This document shows positions 53,266-60,973 of a DNA stretch of 64,000 bases, in pieces. Positions within the stretch are counted from its first letter, which is position 1. Every line of letters starts with the position of its first letter. This stretch comes from Cyanobacteria bacterium SIG31. GTDB taxonomy: Bacteria > Cyanobacteriota > Vampirovibrionia > Gastranaerophilales > Gastranaerophilaceae. A model generated the notes under the pieces. It did not search any database and was not told where the DNA came from. It saw only the letters and a program-made list of their open reading frames with translations. The stretch lies in contig SUTX01000001.1 in assembly GCA_015152465.1 (NCBI GenBank), forward strand, positions 94,600 to 158,599. The letters are read 5' to 3'. The translations under genes and the position numbers were made by a program.

Positions 53266-54614
53266 CACAAGTAATTTCAAATACTTTAAATAATGTTTCT
53301 GAAATGCTAACGAATGCTAACCAATCAGTTAACAAAATTAATGCTGTTGATGAAATTAAGTCTGTAGATAAAACGGGTTTAAATCAAACAGAATTTTCAA
53401 GAGTTTTTGACAAACAAGTTGCTAAAGAAAATAAACCAACTATGACATTGGCTGATGTCAAAGCAAAAAGGAACGATTATAAAGCTCCTGAAAATTGGTC
53501 AGATTTTACAAAAATCTTACAAAAAGCTACAGGGGAAGCAAATATAGAAACATCTTTGGATTTAACTCTAGCAAGAGATATAAACGAAATAATTAGCCAA
53601 CTTAAAGAAGCAATTGATGAAACAATAGATGAGACAGAAGATATAATCGAAAAAACAGATGTTGTAGAAGAGCTTACAACTGAAACTTTAACTGATGAAG
53701 AAGTTTTGATGGAAGAATTAGTTGATAACGAAGCTGTAAATAAAGACGATAAAACACAGGATAAAGTAGCTTTATATGAACAAATTTTGTCGTTTGTTAA
53801 CGGTGTTGATAATAATCAAATTATTAAAACAACTCAAAATACAGCTGAAAAATTTGAAGAAAATATTTCAAATAAGTTTGATAATTATGCTACAGATTCA
53901 GAAACAATGGAAATGTTTAATAATCTGTCTGCGGAAGATGTTTCAAAACCTGATGCGGATTCAAACCTAGATATTGAACCTTTATTAGATGAAGATCTTT
54001 TAAGGGATTTAAATGTTGAAACGATTAGTGCTGAAGCAAATACTTCTGATGAATCATTTTTAATGGATTCACAAACTCCTGAAGAACAAGGTGTTAAAGC
54101 TATGTTGAGTCAAGAGCTTGAAGCATTTGATTTAAAGATTGATAAAGCTATTAGTACCCAAAATATTCAACAAGCTCAACCAAAGGCGGTAGAGGTTAAT
54201 CCAAGTAAAATTTTAGATCAAATTACAAAGCAAATGGAGTCTTTGCAAAATAATTCAAAAGTGAACATTGTTCTTAATCCAGAATCGTTGGGTAAGGTTA
54301 CTATTCAATTGATAAAAACTGGTGAGGGGTTATCTGCACAATTTACAGTAGCAAATCAAGAAGTAAGAGATATGCTAATGAAAGGTTTGGATGGCTTAAA
54401 AGATTCATTGTTATCTCACGGGGTCGGTGTAGATAATGTTTCTGTTAAAGTAAGTGATTTATTGAAGTCTGAATATGAGGCAGATTGGACAGAACAGGAT
54501 GGTTCTGAAAGTGGACGCAGAGAACAGGGGCGTTCAAATAAAGAAGAAAAGGAAAAAGGATTATTTGAGCAAATGATGGCTCAAACTTTAGAAGAAGAAA
54601 ATGGTAATGTATAA
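53262..54614 (+). CDS. fliK: Flagellar hook-length control protein FliK
   Basis: 450 residues. A long polar, acidic N-terminal part (ruler, about residues 1-300). The C-terminal Flg_hook domain spans about 305-410 (VNIVLNPESLGKVTIQLIKT then GEGLSAQFTVANQEVRDMLM and LDGLKDSLLSHGVGVDNV). A charged tail follows (DGSESGRREQGRSNKEEKEK). It measures the hook and switches the export gate FlhB. It lies between FliJ and FlgD, the normal place for FliK. Confidence 0.92.
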   Translation: MTQVISNTLNNVSEMLTNANQSVNKINAVDEIKSVDKTGLNQTEFSRVFDKQVAKENKPTMTLADVKAKRNDYKAPENWSDFTKILQKATGEANIETSLDLTLARDINEIISQLKEAIDETIDETEDIIEKTDVVEELTTETLTDEEVLMEELVDNEAVNKDDKTQDKVALYEQILSFVNGVDNNQIIKTTQNTAEKFEENISNKFDNYATDSETMEMFNNLSAEDVSKPDADSNLDIEPLLDEDLLRDLNVETISAEANTSDESFLMDSQTPEEQGVKAMLSQELEAFDLKIDKAISTQNIQQAQPKAVEVNPSKILDQITKQMESLQNNSKVNIVLNPESLGKVTIQLIKTGEGLSAQFTVANQEVRDMLMKGLDGLKDSLLSHGVGVDNVSVKVSDLLKSEYEADWTEQDGSESGRREQGRSNKEEKEKGLFEQMMAQTLEEENGNV

Positions 54615-54634
54615 AAAAAGGACGGGAGAAGGTT

Positions 54635-55114
54635 ATGGCAACATCAGTGAGTAATGAAATAACAAGTATGCAGAATCAAACTGCATTTAACAATCTCGGT
54701 GTTACAAAAACAACAGACGATAATGATAGTAATATGTTCTTGACTTTGATGTTACAGCAACTTCAAAATCAAGACCCAACTCAACCAACTGATAACACAG
54801 AGTGGTTAGCACAGTTGGCACAATATTCTTCATTAGAGCAAATGGCTCAAATGAATAGTGGATTACAAAATTGTATGGACTATTTATCTGCATTTTATAA
54901 TGATTCAGCTGCTAATTCTGAAATTACGCAGACTCTTTCGCTTATCGGAAAGGAAGTTACAATTCAAGATCCTGAAAATGAGAAAAATAAAATTACAGGA
55001 ACTGTTTCTGAAGCAAGTTTTGAAGACGGTTCAGGTAAAGTTAAAATTAATGGCGAATACTATTCAATTGCAAATATTGTTTCAGTAAGAGACAAATCTT
55101 TAGAACAATCATAA
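54635..55114 (+). CDS. flgD: Flagellar hook capping protein FlgD
   Basis: 159 residues. The N-terminal capping signature DSNMFLTLMLQQLQNQDPTQ then PTDNTEWLAQLAQYSSLEQM is unmistakable. The C-terminal FlgD-like beta domain is short (LIGKEVTIQDPENEKNKITG, VKINGEYYSIANIVSVRD) and lacks the full Ig-like domain of enterics. FlgD caps the growing hook for FlgE addition; flgE follows after 41 bases. GAGAAGG precedes the ATG. Confidence 0.95.
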   Translation: MATSVSNEITSMQNQTAFNNLGVTKTTDDNDSNMFLTLMLQQLQNQDPTQPTDNTEWLAQLAQYSSLEQMAQMNSGLQNCMDYLSAFYNDSAANSEITQTLSLIGKEVTIQDPENEKNKITGTVSEASFEDGSGKVKINGEYYSIANIVSVRDKSLEQS

Positions 55115-55155
55115 AAAATAACCAGACTAAATTATAAATATGGGCAGGAGGAAAA

Positions 55156-56850
55156 ATGTCACAAGCTTTACAAACAGCTAGTACCGGTATTAATGCCGGA
55201 CAACAACAAATTAACGTAATTGCAAACAACGTAGCAAACATAAATACGGTTGCTTATAAGTCTGCAAATATGACTTTTGAAACATTGTTTTCAAACACAT
55301 TATCTCACGGTAGTGCTGCTACAAAAGAGGGTGGTGGTACAAATCCTATGCAAATTGGCTTGGGTGTGAAAATTGGTGGAATTTCTAGAAATTTTGAAGT
55401 GGGTACTTTTGTAAATACTGGTCGTGATACTGACGTTATGATATCAGGAAACGGTTACTTCGTAGTTCAAGATAGTGATGGAACTCAATATTTTACTCGT
55501 GACGGTGTATTTACTACTGATTCTGATGGTAATTTAGTTACTCAGTCAGGTATGAAGGTTGTAGGTGCGTCAAGCCCATATTCAGGAACACCTTCTAGTG
55601 CAACTGTTAGAATTCCTACTAACTTAAAAACAACAGTAACACCTTCAAATGCAGAATCTGTACTTGGTAAAAAGATATCTGATTTGAACGAGGTTTCTAT
55701 TAGTAGTGGTGTATTTAATGTCATTGTTCCAACAGAATCAAATGGTACTATTGTTGGTAAAACAAGATTATCTGAATTAAGTGAAGTTACTATAACAGAT
55801 GGTAAATTTACAATTAATGTCGATGGTATTGCCGATGCATTTGAATTTGAAGTGGATAATCAAGCTTTAATGAACGACTGTATAACAGAGTGGAATACTG
55901 TAGTGAAGGATTACAATACAGCTAATGGTACTTCTTGTGATTTAACTTTTGCTCTTACTACAGATGGTAAGCTTGAAATATCTTGTTCAAGTGATTTAAC
56001 TATGTCAGATGATGATGAAACAAATTTCTTGGCTCAAACAGGTCTAACAGGTACTAATTTAACATCGTCTGTATTAGATATAAGACAAGTTCCAATAGCA
56101 TTTACTGTTGATGCGCAATCTACTATGCAAAGTAATATAGATAAATGGAACCAAATCGTTGATAACTATAATTTGAGTGCAGATAAACCTCTTGATTTAG
56201 AGTTTGCTGTAACTAACCAAGGTGAATTGCAATTTATTACAGCTAGAAAAGATCTTGAATTTGAACCAGTTGATACAAATATTTTTGCGGAGACTAAAAT
56301 TACTCCAACACAATTGACTTCAAAATCTTTAAATAGCAGTGCTATTATTCAAGACTTGCTAGATTATAATGATCCGAATGGTATTGCAGTTTCTTCAGTA
56401 ACAATTATTGACGAAAATGGTATTTTATCAGCATCATATTCTGATGGTTCAAATTTGACAACTCAAATTAATGAACTTGGACAAGCTGAGTGGAGATTTA
56501 CAACACCAGATGGTACTATCATTACTGGTACTGATGTTACAACAAAAGGTTCAATTAACACTGATTCAAACATGATTATTGAACTTGCATCATTTATTAA
56601 CGAAGAAGGTTTGGTTTCAATAAATAATAACCTATGGAAATGGGGCCCAGATGCCGGTGAAATCTTCTATGGTATGGCTGGTGAAATGGCTTTTGGTTCT
56701 CTTGAATCAGGTGGTTATGAGGGTTCAAACGTAGATATTGCAACTGAACTTTCAAATATGATTACAGCTCAAAGAATGATTCAAATGAATTCCAGAGTCT
56801 TTGGAACTGCAAGTACAGTAATGGAAACTCTTGCATATTTAGGACAATAG
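55156..56850 (+). CDS. flgE: Flagellar hook protein FlgE
   Basis: 564 residues. N-terminal axial motif LQTASTGINAGQQQINVIAN then NVANINTVAYKSANMTFETL, the FlgE core region SGNGYFVVQDSDGTQYFTR, and the C-terminal EGSNVDIATELSNMITAQRM then IQMNSRVFGTASTVMETL. The middle variable part holds two diverged copies of an 85-residue unit (from about residues 229 and 314: FEVDNQALMNDCITEWNTVV and FTVDAQSTMQSNIDKWNQIV). It is therefore larger than enteric FlgE (about 400). GGAGG precedes the ATG. Confidence 0.95.
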   Translation: MSQALQTASTGINAGQQQINVIANNVANINTVAYKSANMTFETLFSNTLSHGSAATKEGGGTNPMQIGLGVKIGGISRNFEVGTFVNTGRDTDVMISGNGYFVVQDSDGTQYFTRDGVFTTDSDGNLVTQSGMKVVGASSPYSGTPSSATVRIPTNLKTTVTPSNAESVLGKKISDLNEVSISSGVFNVIVPTESNGTIVGKTRLSELSEVTITDGKFTINVDGIADAFEFEVDNQALMNDCITEWNTVVKDYNTANGTSCDLTFALTTDGKLEISCSSDLTMSDDDETNFLAQTGLTGTNLTSSVLDIRQVPIAFTVDAQSTMQSNIDKWNQIVDNYNLSADKPLDLEFAVTNQGELQFITARKDLEFEPVDTNIFAETKITPTQLTSKSLNSSAIIQDLLDYNDPNGIAVSSVTIIDENGILSASYSDGSNLTTQINELGQAEWRFTTPDGTIITGTDVTTKGSINTDSNMIIELASFINEEGLVSINNNLWKWGPDAGEIFYGMAGEMAFGSLESGGYEGSNVDIATELSNMITAQRMIQMNSRVFGTASTVMETLAYLGQ

Positions 56851-57171
56851 TAATGTAAGTATAGATGTTGGAGTGTTTTGGGGTCTATAATCCGAGATTT
56901 ATACGAAAACCATAAAATTACTCTAAGGTCTAATTCTCAAAAATGTAAATGGCATGCTCGGGCATGCCAACAGCATGAACAAAACATGAAAAATCATGTC
57001 AAGTTCTTTACAAAACTCATGAACTTTACAAAACTTAATATTTTCGACATGGTTGAAATCCATGTAAATCATGGGTTTCAGCATGTTCGAAAAAAAACAA
57101 AAAAGTGTTACAATTCAAGACTTGTACAGCTCATGAGATGTGTTATATAATACAAATGAGGTCGAGGGGAA
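56851..57171. other. Gap with CATG-rich hairpins
   Basis: 321 bases. An open frame of 90 codons exists but has no start context. The centre (56952-57087) holds ten CATG tetramers, among them GGCATGC/GCATGCC and a long imperfect hairpin at 57046-57088 (GACATGGTTGAAATCCATG / CATGGGTTTCAGCATGTTC). Two AACTTTACAAAACT-like direct repeats flank it. It could end the flgE transcript or be a structured RNA. Confidence 0.55.
57122..57151 (+). promoter_or_regulatory. Promoter of yggS-sepF
   Basis: TTGTAC and TATAAT with an 18-base spacer, about 20 bases before the ribosome binding site of yggS. Confidence 0.55.
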
Positions 57172-57918
57172 ATGTCTCACATTAGCGAGCAGGCTGACAA
57201 TCACAAAACGGGAAATCTAATTCCGTCAAATCAATGGGGTAGTGGTGTTGCGACTGAAGCGAAGATGATTGAGAGAAATCTTCTTGAAATCAAAAACAAA
57301 ATCGCACCTTATAACGTAAAAATAGTTGCTGTAACAAAGTATTTTGGGCTGGATGGTATAGTTAATGGCTATAAAGCTGGACTGAGAGACTTTGGCGAAT
57401 CAAGAGCTTTAGATGCAATTGCAAAGATTGATTCTTTGGATGAAGAAATTCGTCAGAATTCTAGATTTCATTTTATTGGTCACTTGCAAACGAATAAAGC
57501 AGAAAAGGTTGTAAGATATTTCGACTATATTCATTCTATTGATTCATTAAAGTTGGCCAAGATGGTTTCAGAATTTGCCTGTGCTTTAAATAAGAGAGAG
57601 AAAGTTTTATTACAGGTTAACAATTCTGGAGAAGAGCAAAAATACGGTTACACAAAATCTCAACTCAAGAATGATTTGTTAGAGATTTTGGAACTAAATG
57701 GGCTAGAGATTGTTGGTTTAATGAATATGGCACCATTTGGGGCTAAACAAGAAGAATTGAGTAGCTTGTTCTCTGATTTAAGAATGTATAGAGATGAGCT
57801 TGAAAGAGAGTTCTGTATAAGATTGCCGGAACTTTCAATGGGAATGAGTGATGATTATGAGATTGCTGTTCAAGAGGGTGCAACAATAGTTAGGATAGGT
57901 AGAAAGTTATTTAATTAA
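57172..57918 (+). CDS. yggS: YggS/PLPBP-family pyridoxal-phosphate homeostasis protein
   Basis: 248 residues, a PLP-binding TIM barrel. Seen: VAVTKYFG with the PLP-binding Lys, DFGESRALDAIAKI, RFHFIGHLQTNKAEKVVRYF, and near the end LSMGMSDDYEIAVQEGATIV then RIGRKLF. It regulates free PLP and amino-acid pools. An N-terminal extension of about 30 residues (MSHISEQADNHKTGNLIPSN) is supported by GAGGGGAA before the ATG. sepF follows 22 bases downstream, as in cyanobacteria and Gram-positives. Confidence 0.95.
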   Translation: MSHISEQADNHKTGNLIPSNQWGSGVATEAKMIERNLLEIKNKIAPYNVKIVAVTKYFGLDGIVNGYKAGLRDFGESRALDAIAKIDSLDEEIRQNSRFHFIGHLQTNKAEKVVRYFDYIHSIDSLKLAKMVSEFACALNKREKVLLQVNNSGEEQKYGYTKSQLKNDLLEILELNGLEIVGLMNMAPFGAKQEELSSLFSDLRMYRDELEREFCIRLPELSMGMSDDYEIAVQEGATIVRIGRKLFN

Positions 57919-57940
57919 TATTATAAAATTGGAGGAGATA

Positions 57941-58450
57941 ATGGCTTTATCAGAAGGATTAAAAGGGTTTGTAAGTTTTTTCACTAAGAGTTTTAATGAT
58001 GGTAGTGATGAGGGAGCATTTGATTTCGACGGTGGTATGGATGATTATGCAACAGAGATTGACGGTAATGTAGCTTTAGATGCTATGTATGGTACAAGAG
58101 TAAAACCTGAAAGATCTTTTGAAAGAGAAGCAAAAATTGTTAGTCACCCTAACACATATAAATCAGGTGAAGTTACTGTGATTGAACCACGTTCTTTCAG
58201 TGAATCTGCTCAAATTGTTAAGAAACTTATTGATAAAAAGACAGTAATTTTACACTTAGATTTGTTAGATAAAGAACAATCTCAAAGAACAATTGACTTT
58301 GTTTGTGGTGCAGCTCACGCATTAAATGGAACAGCTCAAAAAATTAGCGATATGGTTTTCATTTTTACACCTAGCAATGTTTCTTTATCAGTAGAAAACG
58401 GTGCCGTTCAAAGCAAATTTGCTGAATCACTTTGGAACAAACCTCTATAG
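57941..58450 (+). CDS. sepF: Cell division protein SepF
   Basis: 169 residues. Anchors FtsZ to the membrane. Residues 1-18 (MALSEGLKGFVSFFTKSF) form the membrane-binding amphipathic helix. A linker rich in Asp/Gly leads to the SepF core from about residue 80 (VTVIEPRSFSESAQIVKKLI then DKKTVILHLDLLDKEQSQRT and FVCGAAHALNGTAQKISDMV then FIFTPSNVSLS). The ATG at 57941 is preferred over an in-frame TTG at 57929 because GGAGGAG lies between. Partner of yggS in an operon. FtsZ itself is not in the window. Confidence 0.95.
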   Translation: MALSEGLKGFVSFFTKSFNDGSDEGAFDFDGGMDDYATEIDGNVALDAMYGTRVKPERSFEREAKIVSHPNTYKSGEVTVIEPRSFSESAQIVKKLIDKKTVILHLDLLDKEQSQRTIDFVCGAAHALNGTAQKISDMVFIFTPSNVSLSVENGAVQSKFAESLWNKPL

Positions 58451-58538
58451 TGCTACGCACATAGATAAGGGAATGCTTCAAGGATATGAACGGAATAAAA
58501 TTTAAATAATATATTGATTTGTGATAGTTGGATTTTCA

Positions 58539-58564
58539 GGATGCTTATAGCATCCTTTCTTTTT
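58539..58564 (+). terminator. Terminator after sepF
   Basis: GGATGCT/AGCATCC stem with a TAT loop and TTTCTTTTT after it. Its right part overlaps the last codons of the convergent 58545 gene. Confidence 0.7.
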
Positions 58565-59375
58565 GCCTATTATTTTTTAATAAAAGTTCATTACGATACT
58601 GTTTGTAATTTTGATTTAATTCTGTTTTTTCAATAGCTTTATCGATTGCATTAATAGCGTTTTTGTAATCTTTTAGCAGCTCGTAAGCGTATGCTAAATG
58701 GTAATAGGCAAAAGCGGAATCCTCTACTTCGGCTCTATGTTTTAAAGCATGAATCCGTTTTATATCAATTTTTGTTTTTAGGTTTATGTACTCTTCAAGG
58801 TCTTCTTTAGCTCCTATGTGGTCACCCAAATCCTCTTTAATTTTAGCTCTATGTTTGTATAAAAAATAGCACTCCGGATTGCCTTGTGCTTCTGCAACTG
58901 CTATATTTATATATCTTAAGGCTTCTTTTTTATCTGAGTGTGCGTAACGTTTCGCTTTATCATAGTATTCTTTTAATTTGTCGGTTTTAACTAAGCTAGA
59001 ATCAAAAGAATAATTTATTGTGAGGGTTTGTCTTGTTGAATTTTCTGGAAATTTCCCAAAAGGTTCTGATTTATGAATAGCATCAACAGCTGATTCATCA
59101 TAAACAGGATTTCCTGAACTTTCTAGTATATCACCAGAAATTACATAACCTTCTCTATCTAGCTTAAATAAAACTTTTATATGTCCTTCTTCTAAAAAAT
59201 CTGGGTATGACCAATTTTTTTGAAGTTTGTTTCTAATATTTTCCATATATTCGGAAAAGTCGATTTGTAGTTGTTGATTACTTGTTGGTCGATCATAATG
59301 AGAGCTATACTCATAAGCATTAATACTAAGAGATGACAAGATACACACTGCAAATATGATAATTGAATTTTTCAT
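58545..59375 (-). CDS. Exported TonB-C-terminal-domain protein with TPRs
   Basis: 276 residues. Signal peptide MKNSIIIFAVCILSSLSINA. Residues about 35-130 form a TonB C-terminal-like domain (MENIRNKLQKNWSYPDFLEE then GHIKVLFKLDREGYVISGDI and ESSGNPVYDESAVDAIHKSE). The remainder is TPR (DKKEALRYINIAVAEAQGNP, KDYKNAINAIDKAIEKTELN). This is a stand-alone TonB/TolA-like envelope protein without the TonB inner-membrane and proline-rich parts. No ribosome binding site is obvious. Role unknown. Confidence 0.8.
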   Translation of the reverse strand: MKNSIIIFAVCILSSLSINAYEYSSHYDRPTSNQQLQIDFSEYMENIRNKLQKNWSYPDFLEEGHIKVLFKLDREGYVISGDILESSGNPVYDESAVDAIHKSEPFGKFPENSTRQTLTINYSFDSSLVKTDKLKEYYDKAKRYAHSDKKEALRYINIAVAEAQGNPECYFLYKHRAKIKEDLGDHIGAKEDLEEYINLKTKIDIKRIHALKHRAEVEDSAFAYYHLAYAYELLKDYKNAINAIDKAIEKTELNQNYKQYRNELLLKNNRQKERML

Positions 59376-59411
59376 GAGTGTATTCTAATTCAAACAATAT
59401 TTGAAAACAAT

Positions 59412-59442
59412 AAAGGCGAGGTTTAGTATTAATCTCGCCTTG
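59412..59442. terminator. Hairpin between the TonB-C and DUF308 genes
   Basis: AAGGCGAG / CTCGCCTT stem with a 13-base loop; moderate T content on both sides. Confidence 0.55.
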
Positions 59443-59448
59443 TATGTT

Positions 59449-59985
59449 TTAAACGTTGTAATTATTTCTATTTGCGAGCGAGAGAGTAATTTTTGACATT
59501 CCTTTTATTAGTAGTGCTATTCCTGATAAAATTGCTACTACCCAAAAAGATATGACAGGAAGCCCTACAATAATTGTTAATCCGACTAAAAATAAGATAA
59601 AAGCTGCTATTCCTTTGCAACCTACAAAATTAAACATAGAGCGTATTTTTGACATAAAGGCTGTTGCAGAGATGCTTTCTAATAAGAAAAAGACACCAGT
59701 TAATGCTATCAGCCATAGCAAATTTATTTTTGGAACAAAAAGTAATAATATCCCAATTGTCAAAACATAAGCCCCTAAAAAAATACACCATATTATATTT
59801 GAGACATATGCTCTATTGAAAAAAGATGTGATTATCTTGTAAAGTCCATAAGTGATAAAAACTGCGCTCAACATTACGCCGAATGTTACTGATGTTAATT
59901 TAGGTAAAATTAGTACGCAAAGTCCTAGTACCATAAGTAATAATCCTTCAATAAAAATAAAATTTAAAAAACGTTTTTCTGACAT
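59449..59985 (-). CDS. DUF308/HdeD-family inner-membrane protein
   Basis: 178 residues with about six membrane segments in the HdeD arrangement: FIFIEGLLLMVLGLCVLILP, VMLSAVFITYGLYKIITSFF, IIWCIFLGAYVLTIGILLLF, LWLIALTGVFFLLESISATA, IAAFILFLVGLTIIVGLPVI and FWVVAILSGIALLIKGMSKI. The charged N-terminus MSEKR is cytoplasmic. HdeD in E. coli is linked to acid resistance; other members are uncharacterised. GGAGGAGATG-like sequence upstream gives a good ribosome binding site. Confidence 0.85.
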   Translation of the reverse strand: MSEKRFLNFIFIEGLLLMVLGLCVLILPKLTSVTFGVMLSAVFITYGLYKIITSFFNRAYVSNIIWCIFLGAYVLTIGILLLFVPKINLLWLIALTGVFFLLESISATAFMSKIRSMFNFVGCKGIAAFILFLVGLTIIVGLPVISFWVVAILSGIALLIKGMSKITLSLANRNNYNV

Positions 59986-60116
59986 AGTTCATCTCCTCCT
60001 GTCGCAAGAATAAAAGGTTTTGACATGCTTTTTTATTGCTTAGTTGGCTAAATACTTGCATAATTCAAATAAATATTGTAAACTTATGTTAAGAAGAAAG
60101 TTTATTATCGAGAAAA

Positions 60117-60884
60117 ATGATTTTACTAAAACCCCGTAGAAAGAAACGAAATAGAGCTAAACTTTTGGGTGCTGTGCAAATAAATAACAGTTCTTATTTT
60201 GTTTGCAAAAATAATGAGGGAAAAGTTTGTTTAAGGAACGGGAATGAAGAGAAGCTGCAAAAAGCTCTTGTTCAAAAAATGATTGATTTAAATCCGTCTA
60301 TTAAAAAAATTTTGAACGATTATAAAATTAAACCAACGATTGATACGAAAACATTAAAAGAACTTTCTGATGGGCATATGAATGAGACTTGTCATGTAGC
60401 AATGGGTATTTATTCAATGTTGTCTGAGAATATGCGAAAAGAAATTAAAGCAGATACTATAAAAGAAGCATCTATGTTGCATGATCTCGGTAAAGTGCTT
60501 ATTCCGTCAAAGATTTTGAACAAACCTGCTAGATTGAATCGTAAAGAACGAGAAATAATGAATATTCATTCAACACTGGGCTATGAGTTATTGAAAACAC
60601 AAAGAATAAATACTGAGACGTTGGATTTAGTTAAATATCATCATCAAAATTTAAAACATTCTGGATACCCAGCGTTAAATTGTGATCACAATCCGTCTGA
60701 TATAGGTGTGCAAATAATATCTACTGCTGATAAGTATAGTGCACTAAGAGAAGCTCGTGTTTATCGCAGAAAATTATCACGCATAGAATCTTTGCTTATA
60801 CTTTATAAAGAAGTTCTTGAGGGAAAAATACACAAAGATGTTTATAAAGCTCTTGTCGAGTATGCAAAAGAGTTTGATAAATAA
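60117..60884 (+). CDS. HD-GYP-type phosphohydrolase
   Basis: 255 residues. The N-terminal 90 residues are basic and unassigned (LLKPRRKKRNRAKLLGAVQI). The HD-GYP core follows: HVAMGIYSML, SMLHDLGKVLIPSKILNKP, HSTLGYELL, HHQNLKHSGYP and ISTADKYSALREAR. HD-GYP enzymes degrade cyclic di-GMP; the variant GYP triad is present, but residues about DKYSALREAR replace the usual DVFDALTSDRPYR. No attached sensor domain is seen. It may control motility or surface behaviour near the flagellar genes. Confidence 0.85.
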   Translation: MILLKPRRKKRNRAKLLGAVQINNSSYFVCKNNEGKVCLRNGNEEKLQKALVQKMIDLNPSIKKILNDYKIKPTIDTKTLKELSDGHMNETCHVAMGIYSMLSENMRKEIKADTIKEASMLHDLGKVLIPSKILNKPARLNRKEREIMNIHSTLGYELLKTQRINTETLDLVKYHHQNLKHSGYPALNCDHNPSDIGVQIISTADKYSALREARVYRRKLSRIESLLILYKEVLEGKIHKDVYKALVEYAKEFDK

Positions 60885-60896
60885 TAATTTTTAATT

Positions 60897-60937
60897 AAAA
60901 AGGCTGAATTTTAATAAAACATAGCCTTTTTCTTTTT
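60897..60937 (+). terminator. Terminator after the HD-GYP gene
   Basis: AAAAAGGCT / AGCCTTTTT stem with a 17-base loop, followed by CTTTTTT. Confidence 0.75.
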
Positions 60938-60973
60938 TATTGTATAATTATTACAAATAGAGAGGAATTAATT

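Noticed and set aside
56878..57150. 90-codon open frame after flgE
   Set aside because: No ribosome binding site, a weak alternative start, odd His/Asn/Lys-rich composition caused by CATG repeats, and hairpins throughout. Better read as structured non-coding DNA.
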